A stretch of 64,000 nucleotides of DNA. Source: Streptomyces collinus Tu 365. GTDB taxonomy: Bacteria; Actinomycetota; Actinomycetes; Streptomycetales; Streptomycetaceae. A program made the position numbers and the translations under genes. The stretch lies in the NCBI RefSeq assembly GCF_000444875.1, contig NC_021985.1, forward strand, positions 4,980,170 through 5,044,169, in the 5' to 3' direction. Positions 8,231 through 16,922 of the stretch are shown here, piece by piece; positions within the stretch are counted from its first letter, which is position 1; every line of letters starts with the position of its first letter. Below the pieces are notes generated by a model. The model was not told where the DNA came from. It searched no databases and worked only from the letters and a program-made list of their open reading frames with translations.

Positions 8231-9442
8231 ATGTCTCGACTCAGCTTCGAGAAGAGGCGGGCGCAGCAGCCCGCGGCGCACCCGTCGGCGGTGCACGTCC
8301 GGGTGTCCGGCGAGGGCGGCGCTTCGGTGGGCGGGACGGTGCTGGCCGCCGCCGAGGGCGAGGACATCCAGCAGGCCGTGCTGAACCACCTGCAGCGCCT
8401 GGCCATCAGCCTGGGCGCCCCGATACGGGCCACGATCCACGACGACCGCGCCGGCTGCGTGGTCCCGCTGGAGGTCTTCGCGGACGGCTCCAGCCGGATG
8501 GCGGGCGCCCCCGTACGCGTCGCCCCCGGCGCCTCCACCGCGAGCACCGGCGTGCCCCAGGGGCCCACCGGACAGTTCGGCCCGCCCCCGGCCATGACCG
8601 GGGACGCGCCCCGCGCCGCCACCGGACCGGAGCCCGCCCCCGCGGCCGACGCGCGGCCCGGGACTCCGGGAGCCGCCGCGGTGTCGCGGGCCGTGACCGC
8701 CACCGCCTCCTGGCCCGAGCCCGCCGCCGACGTGCGTCCCGTACCCGCCGTCGTGTCCTGGCCCGAGCCCGCTGACGCTTCCCGGCCAGCCGCCGCCCCC
8801 GACTCCCACCGGCCCGCCCCGGAGCTCCGGCGGATGCCCGTGGCCGCTCCGGTTCCCGCGCCGCTGCTCGACCCCGCGCCCGTGCCGGCCGGTTCCGCCA
8901 CGCCCACCCCCGCGCGCGGCTTCGACGCCGTCGCCGAGGAGGTGCTCGGGGACGAGCCCGTGACCGAGACCGCCGAGGGCGCGGAACTGCTCGCCGGGCC
9001 CCTGGCGCGGATCAACGAGGCCGTGCGGGACGGCCGTATCGAGGCCGCGGCGGAACTCGCCGACCGCGCGGTCACCGAGGCCTCCGATGCGCTGGGCCCG
9101 CACCACCCCGAGGTGCTGCACCTGGGCGAACTCACCGCGTACATCGCCTACCTGGCGGGCGATCCGGTGCGCTCCTTCCACCGCTGCCTGGACCTCGCCC
9201 GGCTGCGCCGGCGGGCCGGGGACGCGGAGGCGGCCTACGGCAACGTGCAGAGCGCGGCCACCGCCTGGCGGGCGGTGCGCGACCCGCAGGAGGGCCTGCG
9301 GCTCGGCGGCGAGCTGATCGAGCTGTGGACCGAACTCGCGGCGGAACCGGGCCCCGCGGCCGAGGACCCGGACCCGTTGCGCTCCGCGCGGGCCCGCATG
9401 GTCCGCCTGACCGACCGCGCCGCCCGCGCCGAACGGTCCTGA
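8231..9442 (+). CDS. Tetratricopeptide-like protein with Pro/Ala-rich linker
   Basis: 403 residues. Residues 1-95 form a compact N-terminal domain; 96-235 are a Pro/Ala-rich, probably disordered linker containing repeated SWPEPA units; 240-400 contain helical repeats (INEAVRDGRIEAAAELADRAVTEA, YIAYLAGDPVRSFHRCLDLARL, AYGNVQSAATAWRAV) of TPR type. There is no signal peptide or membrane segment. Such Streptomyces proteins are usually annotated as hypothetical, and the likely role is protein-protein contact. Start ATG 8231 lies after GAGGGAACC. Antisense frames of similar length are shadows of the skewed codon usage. Confidence 0.7.
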   Translation: MSRLSFEKRRAQQPAAHPSAVHVRVSGEGGASVGGTVLAAAEGEDIQQAVLNHLQRLAISLGAPIRATIHDDRAGCVVPLEVFADGSSRMAGAPVRVAPGASTASTGVPQGPTGQFGPPPAMTGDAPRAATGPEPAPAADARPGTPGAAAVSRAVTATASWPEPAADVRPVPAVVSWPEPADASRPAAAPDSHRPAPELRRMPVAAPVPAPLLDPAPVPAGSATPTPARGFDAVAEEVLGDEPVTETAEGAELLAGPLARINEAVRDGRIEAAAELADRAVTEASDALGPHHPEVLHLGELTAYIAYLAGDPVRSFHRCLDLARLRRRAGDAEAAYGNVQSAATAWRAVRDPQEGLRLGGELIELWTELAAEPGPAAEDPDPLRSARARMVRLTDRAARAERS

Positions 9443-9479
9443 CCGGCCGATCGGGCGCGGGCATCGGCTCACCCGAGGG

Positions 9480-9947
9480 TCAGTGGACGCAGAACTCGTT
9501 GCCCTCCGGGTCGGTCATCAGCACCCACTCGCCGCCCGCCTCCTTCACCTCGCGCAGGACGCGGGCGCCGAGCGACTCCAGCCGGGCCACCTCGTCCGCG
9601 CGCCGGCCGGCGCGCGGGTGCAGGTCGAGGTGGAGCCGGTTCTTGACGGTCTTCGCCTCCGGGACGCGCTGGAAGAGCAGCCGCCGCCCCAGCCCGGTCC
9701 CCGAGTCCGGGTCGACCGGGTCGTCGGGGTGACGTACCGCGATCAAGTCCCGGAAGGCGGGACGGCCGTGGTGGTCGACGGTGGCCGCTTCGGGCAGCGC
9801 GCCGAGCGACAGCAGCCGCTCGACGAGCGCGCTGTTGTCCTCGGTCTCGTAGCGCAGCGCGGCGGCCCAGAAGTCGGCCTGCGCGTGCGGGTCGGCGGCG
9901 TCGACGACGAGCTTCCAGTGCAGCGGTTCAGGTGTCTGCGTCGGCAT
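9480..9947 (-). CDS. VOC family protein (glyoxalase-like)
   Basis: 155 residues, start ATG 9947. It contains LHWKLVVDAADPHAQADFWAAALRYE, NRLHLDLHP and EWVLMTDPEGNEFCVH, the paired beta-alpha-beta-beta-beta halves of the vicinal oxygen chelate fold; the metal-ligand positions are His in LHLD and the Glu of GNEFC. Members include glyoxalases, dioxygenases and resistance proteins. This subfamily is small and usually uncharacterised, so the reaction cannot be assigned. Confidence 0.82.
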   Translation of the reverse strand: MPTQTPEPLHWKLVVDAADPHAQADFWAAALRYETEDNSALVERLLSLGALPEAATVDHHGRPAFRDLIAVRHPDDPVDPDSGTGLGRRLLFQRVPEAKTVKNRLHLDLHPRAGRRADEVARLESLGARVLREVKEAGGEWVLMTDPEGNEFCVH

Positions 9948-10033
9948 GGGCCCAGTTGTAACGGCCACCACTGACAGCCGGCCCCCACCGGCGACGACGC
10001 CCGACGCGGGCCTCGCGGGCACCGTGGCCGGAC

Positions 10034-10075
10034 CCCGCCGGGCACGGCTCCGGAGGTCCCGCCGGGCACGGCTCC
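10034..10075. repeat. Short direct repeat between genes
   Basis: CCCGCCGGGCACGGCTCC occurs twice, at 10034-10051 and 10058-10075. It lies in the 187-base GC-rich gap between the VOC gene and rarD. No function is apparent. Confidence 0.5.
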
Positions 10076-10134
10076 CTGGGCCCCGCGGGGACCGCCCCGT
10101 CAGGCCTCGCACCGGGGCCGAGCCGAGGGCCGAG

Positions 10135-11100
10135 TCAGGCCTCCACCCGGGTCGGGTCAGGGGCCGGGTCGGGCCTCGTCTCCGCGCGCGGGGACACCAC
10201 GACCACCCTCGTCCTGCGCGCGGAGCGCAGCGCGTCGGCGGTCAGCAGGCCTAGCGCCAGCCACACCAGCGCGAAACCGGCCCAGCGCGCGAGCGGCATC
10301 GACTCGTGGAAGTAGACGACGCCGAGCACGAACTGGAAGACGGGCGCCAGGTACTGCAGCAGCCCCAGCGTGGACAGCGGCACCCGGATCGCCGCGGCGC
10401 CGAAGCAGACCAGCGGCAGCGCGGTGACGAAGCCGGTCGCGGCCAGCAGGGCCCCGTGGCCGGCCCCCTCGGAGGTGAAGGTGGAGCCGCCGTGCGCGGA
10501 CAGCCACAGCAGATAGCCGAGCGCGGGCACGAACTGGATGGCGGTCTCCGCGGCCAGCGACTCGACGCCGCCGAGGGCGACCTTCTTCTTCATCAGCCCG
10601 TAGGTGGCGAAGGAGAAGGCGAGGCAGAGGGAGATCCACGGCGGATGGCCGTAGCCGACGGTCAGCACGACGACGGCGGCGAAGCCCACCGCGACCGCCG
10701 CCCACTGCGCGCGCCGCAGCCGCTCCTTGAGCAGCAGCACGCCCATCGCGATGGTCACCAGCGGGTTGATGAAGTACCCGAGCGACGCCTCGACCACGTG
10801 GCCGGAGTTCACCGCCCAGATGTAGACGCCCCAGTTCACGGTGATGACGGCCGCGGCCAGCACCACGAACGCCAGCCGCCGCGGCTGCCGCAGCAGCTCA
10901 CCGGCCCAGGCCCAGCGCCGTACGAAGACCAGGGCGGCGATGACGAAGACGAGGGACCACACCATGCGGTGGGCCAGGATCTCCATGGCCCCGGCGGGCT
11001 TCAGCAGCGGCCAGAACAGCGGGACGAGGCCCCACATGCCGTACGCGGCGAAACCGTTCAGCAGGCCTGTCCGATGCTCACCCTTGGACGTCCCGGGCAC
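10135..11100 (-). CDS. rarD: EamA family transporter RarD
   Basis: 321 residues with ten hydrophobic helices in two EamA repeats. The N-terminal GLLNGFAAYGMWGLVPLFWPLL and NWGVYIWAVNSGHVVEASLGYFINPL are hallmarks of the RarD branch of the drug/metabolite transporter superfamily. It is an inner-membrane carrier of unknown substrate. It starts at GTG 11100. Short cytoplasmic tails at both ends are charged, as usual. A hairpin 60 bases upstream separates it from the next gene. Confidence 0.88.
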   Translation of the reverse strand: MPGTSKGEHRTGLLNGFAAYGMWGLVPLFWPLLKPAGAMEILAHRMVWSLVFVIAALVFVRRWAWAGELLRQPRRLAFVVLAAAVITVNWGVYIWAVNSGHVVEASLGYFINPLVTIAMGVLLLKERLRRAQWAAVAVGFAAVVVLTVGYGHPPWISLCLAFSFATYGLMKKKVALGGVESLAAETAIQFVPALGYLLWLSAHGGSTFTSEGAGHGALLAATGFVTALPLVCFGAAAIRVPLSTLGLLQYLAPVFQFVLGVVYFHESMPLARWAGFALVWLALGLLTADALRSARRTRVVVVSPRAETRPDPAPDPTRVEA

Positions 11101-11158
11101 GGGCCCCTCCTTCTCACCTCACACACGCAGCACGCGAGAACGAAGGTAGCGCCGGAAA

Positions 11159-11204
11159 CCCCGCCTGTCATGTCCGTATCGCCATACGGTCATGACAGGC
11201 GGGG
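11159..11204. terminator. Long bidirectional hairpin
   Basis: CCCCGCCTGTCATG at 11159-11172 pairs perfectly with 11191-11204. An inner CCGTAT/ATACGG stem continues it, giving an almost complete 46-base hairpin. It lies 25 bases downstream of the NmrA-type gene stop and probably ends that transcript. Confidence 0.7.
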
Positions 11205-11228
11205 TGAGGGTGCTCACGCGCGCCTTCG

Positions 11229-12083
11229 TCAGCCCTTGAGCGCGGTGGCGACCGCCTCCGCGAGCGGGGTGGTCGGACGGCCGGCCAGGCGGGACAGGTC
11301 GCCGGTGGTGACGACCAGTTCGCCCTTGCCGATCGACACGTCGACCCCGGCGAAGATCTCGACGAGCGGCTCCGGCAGTCCGGCGCCCGCCAGGATGCCC
11401 TTCAGCGCCTCCACGGTGACGGCGTTGTAGGCGATCTCCCGGCCGGTCTGCCGGCTCAGCTCGGCCGCGTACTCGGCGAAGCTCCACGCCTCGTCGCCGC
11501 CCAGCTCGTACGTCGTGTTCTCGTGCCCCTCGCCGGTCAGCACGGCGACCGCCGCGGCGGCGTAGTCGGCGCGCGAGGCCGAGGAGACCCGGCCCTCGCC
11601 GGCCGCGGCGACGACGGCGTCGTGCTCCAGCACCGGGCCCAGGTTCTCGGTGTAGTTCTCGTGGTACCAGCCGTTGCGCAGCAGGCTGTAGGGCAGGCCG
11701 GAGGCGAGCAGCGCCTCCTCGGTGGCCCGGTGGTCGTCGGCGAGCGCGGCCTTGAGGCTGCCGGGCGCGCTCGTGTAGGCCAGCAGGGCCACGCCCGCCG
11801 CGCGTGCGGCGTCGATGACGACCCGGTGCTGGCCCACCCGGCCCTTGTCGAACTCGTTGCCGGAGATCAGCAGGACCTTGTCGCCGGCCGCGAACAGGCC
11901 GTCGAAGGTCTCGGGCCGGTTGTAGTCGGCGACGGCCAGACGGACACCGCGGGCCGCGAGCCCGGCGGCCTTCGCCTCGTCGCGCACGACGGCGGTGATC
12001 CGCTCCGCCGGGACCTTCTCCAGCAGCTGCTCCACGACGAGACGGCCGAGGTGTCCGGTGGCTCCGGTGACGACGATGCTCAT
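11229..12083 (-). CDS. NAD(P)-binding reductase, NmrA/QorB type
   Basis: 284 residues beginning MSIVVTGATGHLGRLVVEQLL, a TGxxGxxG Rossmann dinucleotide site. YTSAPGS and RNGWYHENYTENL match the atypical SDR subgroup of NmrA and NAD(P)H:quinone oxidoreductase type 2. It probably reduces quinones or acts as a redox sensor. It is transcribed divergently from an HxlR regulator 91 bases away. That arrangement is common for QorB-like genes under redox- or aldehyde-sensing HxlR control. Confidence 0.87.
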   Translation of the reverse strand: MSIVVTGATGHLGRLVVEQLLEKVPAERITAVVRDEAKAAGLAARGVRLAVADYNRPETFDGLFAAGDKVLLISGNEFDKGRVGQHRVVIDAARAAGVALLAYTSAPGSLKAALADDHRATEEALLASGLPYSLLRNGWYHENYTENLGPVLEHDAVVAAAGEGRVSSASRADYAAAAVAVLTGEGHENTTYELGGDEAWSFAEYAAELSRQTGREIAYNAVTVEALKGILAGAGLPEPLVEIFAGVDVSIGKGELVVTTGDLSRLAGRPTTPLAEAVATALKG

Positions 12084-12145
12084 GAGGGGGGCACTCCTTG
12101 GGGGTTGGCTTTGCACTCACCCTAGGAGTGGCACTAACCAATTGA

Positions 12146-12172
12146 AAGTACCCACTTTGAAGTAAGGTACTT
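12146..12172. promoter_or_regulatory. Candidate HxlR operator
   Basis: AAGTACC at 12146-12152 and GGTACTT at 12166-12172 form a 7-bp inverted repeat, with an inner ACTT/AAGT pair. It lies directly before the HxlR start codon in the divergent promoter region, the expected place for autoregulation. Confidence 0.5.
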
Positions 12173-12174
12173 CC

Positions 12175-12579
12175 ATGGCGGTAAGCGAGAAGGTCCTGGA
12201 GTCCGAGGCGATGTGCCCCCACCGGCTCGTGCTGGAGCACGTCACCAGCCGCTGGGGCGTCCTCGTGCTGATCGAGCTGCTGGAGCGGCCGTACCGCTTC
12301 AGCGAGCTGCGCCGGGCCATCAGCCGGTGGGGCGGCCGGGGCGTCAGCGAGAAGATGCTCACCCAGACCCTCCAGACCCTGGAGCGCGACGGCCTGGTGC
12401 ACCGCGACGCCAAGCCGGTCATCCCGCCCCGCGTCGACTACTCGCTCACCGGCCTCGGCCGAGAGGCGGCTCAGCAGGTGCGCTCGCTGGCCCGGTGGAC
12501 GCACGAGCGCCTGGCCCAGGTGGAACAGGCCAGGCAGGCGTACGACGAGGCCCGGGAAGCGACGCCCCGGGCCTCGTAG
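12175..12579 (+). CDS. HxlR family winged-helix regulator
   Basis: 134 residues. CPHRLVLEHVTSRWGVLVLIELLERPYRFSELRRAI is the HxlR winged-helix N-terminus, with a conserved Cys at position 14, the site that senses oxidants or electrophiles in relatives such as YodB and QorR. RVDYSLTGLGRE is the wing. It probably represses itself and the divergent reductase and releases when the Cys is modified. That last point is inference from relatives. Confidence 0.88.
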   Translation: MAVSEKVLESEAMCPHRLVLEHVTSRWGVLVLIELLERPYRFSELRRAISRWGGRGVSEKMLTQTLQTLERDGLVHRDAKPVIPPRVDYSLTGLGREAAQQVRSLARWTHERLAQVEQARQAYDEAREATPRAS

Positions 12580-12619
12580 GAACCGCCGCGACGGCGCCGG
12601 CCGTCGCGGTCCGGACGGC

Positions 12620-13681
12620 TCAGCCGACGACCGTCCAGGTGTCGCCGCCGGCCAGCAGCGCCCCGAGGTCGCCCTTGCCGCGCTGCTCGATGGCCGCGTC
12701 GAGCTGGTCGGACATCGCGGTGTCGTAGACCGGCCGCTCCACGGACCGGAACACGCCGATCGGGGTGTGGTGCAGCGTGTCCGGATCGGCCAGCCGGGAG
12801 AGCGCGAAGGCGGTGGTGGGGGACGCCGCGCCGGCGTCGTGCACCAGGATGTCCGCCTCGTTCTCCGGGGTCACCGTCACCACCGTCAGATCGCCGGTCC
12901 GCCGGTCCCGCACCACACCGCGGCCGCCGTCGGTCCCGAACCGGATCGGCTGCCCGTGCTCCAGGCGGATCAGCGCCTCCTCGGCCCGCTGCTTGTCCTT
13001 CAGCGCGTCGAAGGCACCGTCGTTGAAGATGTTGCAGTTCTGGTAGATCTCGATCAGGGCCGTGCCCGGGTGGTCGGCGGCCGCCCGCAGCACCTCGGTC
13101 AGGTGCTTGCGGTCGGAGTCGATCGTGCGCGCGACGAAGGACGCCTCCGCGCCGATCGCCAGCGACACCGGGTTGAACGGCGCGTCCAGCGAGCCCATGG
13201 GCGTCGACTTGGTGACCTTGCCGACCTCCGAGGTGGGGCTGTACTGCCCCTTGGTCAGGCCGTAGATCCGGTTGTTGAACAGCAGGATCTTCAGGTTCAC
13301 GTTCCGGCGCAGGGCGTGGATCAGGTGGTTGCCGCCGATGGACAGCGCGTCGCCGTCACCGGTGACCACCCACACGCTCAGGTCGCGGCGCGAGGTCGCG
13401 AGACCGGTGGCGATGGCCGGGGCACGGCCGTGGATGGAGTGCATCCCGTAGGTGTTCATGTAGTACGGGAACCGGGAGGAACAGCCGATCCCGGAGACGA
13501 AGACGATGTTCTCCTTCGCCAGCCCCAGCTCCGGCATGAAGCCCTGCACCGCCGCCAGGATCGCGTAGTCACCGCAGCCCGGGCACCAGCGCACCTCCTG
13601 GTCCGACTTGAAGTCCCGCATCGACTGCTTGGCCTCGGCCTTCGGGACCAGCTGCAGCAGCCCGTTGGTGGCGTCAGTCAT
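12620..13681 (-). CDS. korB: 2-oxoacid:ferredoxin oxidoreductase, beta subunit
   Basis: 353 residues. CPGCGDYAIL (residues 34-43) contributes cluster/TPP-side cysteines. VVTGDGDALSIGGNHLIHAL followed by LLFNN is the thiamine diphosphate GDG-NN motif. With KorA it converts 2-oxoglutarate or a related 2-oxoacid plus CoA to acyl-CoA and CO2, reducing ferredoxin. Its start overlaps the korA stop by 8 bases, so the two are one translation unit with korA first. It lies four genes from a nuo operon that lacks the NADH-oxidising module, so reduced ferredoxin may feed that complex. Confidence 0.92.
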   Translation of the reverse strand: MTDATNGLLQLVPKAEAKQSMRDFKSDQEVRWCPGCGDYAILAAVQGFMPELGLAKENIVFVSGIGCSSRFPYYMNTYGMHSIHGRAPAIATGLATSRRDLSVWVVTGDGDALSIGGNHLIHALRRNVNLKILLFNNRIYGLTKGQYSPTSEVGKVTKSTPMGSLDAPFNPVSLAIGAEASFVARTIDSDRKHLTEVLRAAADHPGTALIEIYQNCNIFNDGAFDALKDKQRAEEALIRLEHGQPIRFGTDGGRGVVRDRRTGDLTVVTVTPENEADILVHDAGAASPTTAFALSRLADPDTLHHTPIGVFRSVERPVYDTAMSDQLDAAIEQRGKGDLGALLAGGDTWTVVG

Positions 13682-15602
13682 CGATGGCCTCCTTCAGCGC
13701 GGCGGCGAGCTGTTCCGCCTTGAACGGCATGCCGTTGACCTGGTTGTACGAGTGGGCGTCGACCAGGTACTTCGCCCGGATCAGGGTGGCCAGCTGCCCG
13801 AGGTTCATCTCGGGGATCACGACCTTGTCGTAGCGCCCCAGCACCGCGCCCAGGTTGCGCGGGAAGGGGTTGAGGTGCCGCAGGTGCGCCTGCGCGATCG
13901 ACTCGCCGGCCGCGCGCAGCCGCCGTACCGCCGCCGTGATCGGGCCGTACGTCGAACCCCAGCCGAGGACCAGCGTGCGCGCCTCGTGCGGGTCGTCGAC
14001 CTCCAGGTCCGGGACCTCGATGCCGTCGATCTTGGCCTGGCGGACGCGGACCATGAAGTCGTGGTTGGCCGGGTCGTAGGAGATGTTGCCCGTGCCGTCC
14101 TGCTTCTCGATGCCGCCGATGCGGTGCTCCAGGCCCGGAGTGCCCGGGACCGCCCACGGCCGCGCGAGGGTCTGCGGGTCCCGCTTGTACGGCCAGAAGA
14201 CCTCGGTGCCGTCCTCCAGCGTGTGGTTCGGGCCCGAGGCGAACTGCACCCTCAGGTCCGGCAGCTCCTCCAGGTCCGGGATCCGCCACGGCTCGGAGCC
14301 GTTGGCCAGATAGCCGTCGGAGAGCAGGAACACCGGGGTGCGGTAGGTCAGCGCGATCCTGGCCGCCTCCAGCGCCGCGTCGAAGCAGTCCGCCGGCGTC
14401 ATCGGGGCGACGACCGGGACCGGCGCCTCACCGTTGCGGCCGAACATCGCCTGGAGCAGGTCCGCCTGCTCGGTCTTGGTGGGCAGCCCCGTCGAGGGGC
14501 CGCCGCGCTGGATGTCGACCACCAGCAGCGGCAGCTCCAGCGAGACCGCCAGACCGATCGTCTCGCTCTTGAGCGCCACACCCGGGCCGGACGTGGTCGT
14601 CACCGCCAGCGAACCGCCGAAGGCGGCGCCCAGCGCGGCGCCGATGCCGGCGATCTCGTCCTCGGCCTGGAAGGTGCGCACGCCGAAGTTCTTGTGCTTG
14701 GACAGCTCGTGCAGGATGTCGGAGGCCGGGGTGATCGGGTAGGAGCCGAGGAACAGCGGCAGGTCCGCCTGCTGGGACGCGGCGACCAGGCCGTAGGCCA
14801 GGGCCAGGTTCCCGGAGATGTTCCGGTAGGTGCCGACCGGGAACGCCTTCGTGGCCGGGGCGACCTCGTAGGAGACGGCGAAGTCCTCCGTCGTCTCGCC
14901 GAAGTTCCAGCCCGCGCGGAACGCGGCGATGTTGGCCGCGGCGATCTCGGGCTTCTTGGCGAACTTGCTGCGCAGGAACTTCTCGGTGTTCTCGGTGGGC
15001 CGGTGGTACATCCAGCTCAGCAGGCCCAGGGCGAACATGTTCTTGCTGCGCTCGGCCTCCTTGCGGGAGAGGTCGAACTCCTTGAGCGCCTCCACGGTGA
15101 GCGTGGTCAGCGGCACCGGGTGCAGGTTGTAGCCGTCCAGCGAGCCGTCCTCCAGCGGGGAGGCGGCGTAGCCGACCTTCTGCAGGGCGCGCTTGCCGAA
15201 CTCGTCGGTGTTCACGATGATCTCGGCGCCGCGCGGCACGTCGCCGATGTTGGCCTTCAGGGCGGCCGGGTTCATCGCGACCAGCACGTTCGGCGCGTCG
15301 CCCGGGGTCAGGATGTCGTGGTCGGCGAAGTGGAGCTGGAACGAGGAGACACCGGGCAGGGTGCCGGCGGGGGCACGGATCTCGGCGGGGAAGTTGGGGA
15401 GCGTGGAGAGGTCGTTGCCGAAGGACGCGGTCTCCGAGGTGAACCGGTCACCGGTGAGCTGCATGCCGTCACCCGAGTCCCCCGCGAACCGGATGATCAC
15501 CCGGTCCAGGCGCCGCACGTCCTTCGCTCCGCCCGGTTTGCGCTGCTCTCCCACGACGGCGGCGTCGGCCTGCTCCGCTGGGCTGCTGACCTGGCTGGTC
15601 AC
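13674..15602 (-). CDS. korA: 2-oxoacid:ferredoxin oxidoreductase, alpha subunit
   Basis: 642 residues with the gamma domain fused at the N-terminus (RVIIRFAGDSGDGMQLTGD, then TPGDAPNVLVAMN). It is followed by the alpha pyrimidine-binding domain (GSYPITPASDILHELSKH; TTTSGPGVALKSE; DIQRGGPSTGLPTKTEQ). This fused form is typical of actinobacterial Kor enzymes. The start is taken as GTG 15602 because AAGGAGG lies 10 bases upstream; an in-frame ATG at 15701 has no such site. It forms the complex with KorB for oxygen-tolerant, ferredoxin-linked 2-oxoglutarate oxidation. Confidence 0.92.
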   Translation of the reverse strand: MTSQVSSPAEQADAAVVGEQRKPGGAKDVRRLDRVIIRFAGDSGDGMQLTGDRFTSETASFGNDLSTLPNFPAEIRAPAGTLPGVSSFQLHFADHDILTPGDAPNVLVAMNPAALKANIGDVPRGAEIIVNTDEFGKRALQKVGYAASPLEDGSLDGYNLHPVPLTTLTVEALKEFDLSRKEAERSKNMFALGLLSWMYHRPTENTEKFLRSKFAKKPEIAAANIAAFRAGWNFGETTEDFAVSYEVAPATKAFPVGTYRNISGNLALAYGLVAASQQADLPLFLGSYPITPASDILHELSKHKNFGVRTFQAEDEIAGIGAALGAAFGGSLAVTTTSGPGVALKSETIGLAVSLELPLLVVDIQRGGPSTGLPTKTEQADLLQAMFGRNGEAPVPVVAPMTPADCFDAALEAARIALTYRTPVFLLSDGYLANGSEPWRIPDLEELPDLRVQFASGPNHTLEDGTEVFWPYKRDPQTLARPWAVPGTPGLEHRIGGIEKQDGTGNISYDPANHDFMVRVRQAKIDGIEVPDLEVDDPHEARTLVLGWGSTYGPITAAVRRLRAAGESIAQAHLRHLNPFPRNLGAVLGRYDKVVIPEMNLGQLATLIRAKYLVDAHSYNQVNGMPFKAEQLAAALKEAIDD

Positions 15603-15888
15603 TGAACTGGACCTCCTTCGAGGCGGCTGTCCGGGCGTGGTCTTCCCAGGGACCATCCCAGGATCAACCCTACGTCGGTTAGGTAGCCTTCCCGTGGCCA
15701 TCCGTATGATGGACGGCTTTTCGAGACGGCCTGTCGCGCTGACTTGTCATGATGTCCCGCACCGCTCGAGCGCCGGTGTAGACGCTCCCCGCGATTTCCT
15801 CGGTCCTCCCTGCGTGGCCTCCCACCCGAGTACCCGGCTTCCACAGAAGCCGGACCGTCTGACGCGCTGCTGACACAGTGTCGGCCCG

Positions 15889-16560
15889 TTACGAGTTCAG
15901 GTAGGTCAGTACGGCCAGAACACGCCGGTGGTCGCCGTCGCTCGGGGACAGCCCGAGTTTCAGGAAGATGTTGCTGACGTGCTTCTCCACCGCCCCGTCG
16001 CTGACCACGAGCTGCCGCGCGATGGCCGAGTTCGTCCGTCCCTCCGCCATCAGCCCCAGCACCTCGCGCTCACGCGGAGTGAGCCCCGCCAGCACGTCCT
16101 GCTTGCGGCTGCGGCCGAGCAGCTGCGCGACCACCTCGGGGTCCAGCGCCGTACCGCCCTCCGCCACCCGCACCACCGCGTCGACGAACTCGCGCACCTC
16201 GGCGACCCGGTCCTTCAGCAGGTAGCCCACGCCCCGGCTGGAACCGGCCAGCAGTTCGGTGGCGTAGCGCTCCTCGACGTACTGTGACAGCACCAGCACG
16301 CCGAGTCCCGGGTGCTCCTTGCGCAGCCGTACGGCGGCCCGCACCCCCTCGTCGGTGTGCGTCGGCGGCATCCGCACGTCCGCCACCACCACGTCCGGCA
16401 GCGCGCCCTGCGCGTCCAGGTCGGCGATGGTCTTGACCAGCGCCTCCGCGTCCCCGACGCCGGCCACGACGTCATGCCCGCGGTCGGTCAGCAGCCGGGT
16501 CAGGCCCTCCCTGAGCAGCACCGAGTCCTCGGCGATGACCACCCGCACCCTGTCCTCCAC
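15889..16560 (-). CDS. Response regulator, NarL/LuxR type
   Basis: 223 residues. The receiver has VVIAEDSVLLREGL, the phospho-acceptor Asp in VVVADVRMPP and Lys in GYLLKDRV. The C-terminal LuxR helix-turn-helix is LTPREREVLGLMAEGRTNSAIARQL...EKHVSNIFLKLGL. The start is GTG 16560, with CGGGAG upstream. It is the only regulator for the two histidine kinases encoded immediately upstream on the same strand. Targets are unknown; korAB downstream or the divergent nuo operon upstream are natural guesses. Confidence 0.9.
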   Translation of the reverse strand: MEDRVRVVIAEDSVLLREGLTRLLTDRGHDVVAGVGDAEALVKTIADLDAQGALPDVVVADVRMPPTHTDEGVRAAVRLRKEHPGLGVLVLSQYVEERYATELLAGSSRGVGYLLKDRVAEVREFVDAVVRVAEGGTALDPEVVAQLLGRSRKQDVLAGLTPREREVLGLMAEGRTNSAIARQLVVSDGAVEKHVSNIFLKLGLSPSDGDHRRVLAVLTYLNS

Positions 16561-16922
16561 GTTCTCCCGGCCCCCCACAGCCCCGACCTTCCGACGGCGT
16601 CCTCGTACGGAAGTCCAGCATTCCAGCAAACGGGCCGTCGTGCGCAGGAGCCGGGCAAAGCGCGGCGCCGGGGACCGCGGGGGATCGTCCTGACGCGAGC
16701 CGGGGCGGGAGCGGCCGGTCGGACCGGTCGGATGCGCCGGGGCAGCTCGGCCGTCACCGGGTCAGGCCCGTCCGGGGCAGCCCGGCGGTCCCCGCCCGGC
16801 AGGGCGGCTCGGCGGCCTCCCGGTCAGGCCCGTCGGGGCAGCTCGGCCGTCACCGGGCCAGGCCGCCGGGGCCATTCGGCAGTCGCCCGCCCGCCCGGCA
16901 GGGCAGCTCGGCGGTCTCCAGG
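16561..16922 (-). repeat. Degenerate repeats of the kinase gene's 3' end
   Basis: The gap between the kinase stop and the response-regulator start is filled with imperfect copies of the last 30-40 bases of the kinase gene, such as CAGGGCAGCTCGGCGGTC near 16903 and GGGGCAGCTCGGCCGTCACC near 16741 and 16837. These would each encode a decayed AELPW-R tail. No other gene is visible. Confidence 0.55.

Noticed and set aside
8180-9472. 430-residue antisense frame over the TPR gene
   Set aside because: Gly/Arg-rich shadow of high-GC codon usage; the plus-strand frame has clear TPR helices.
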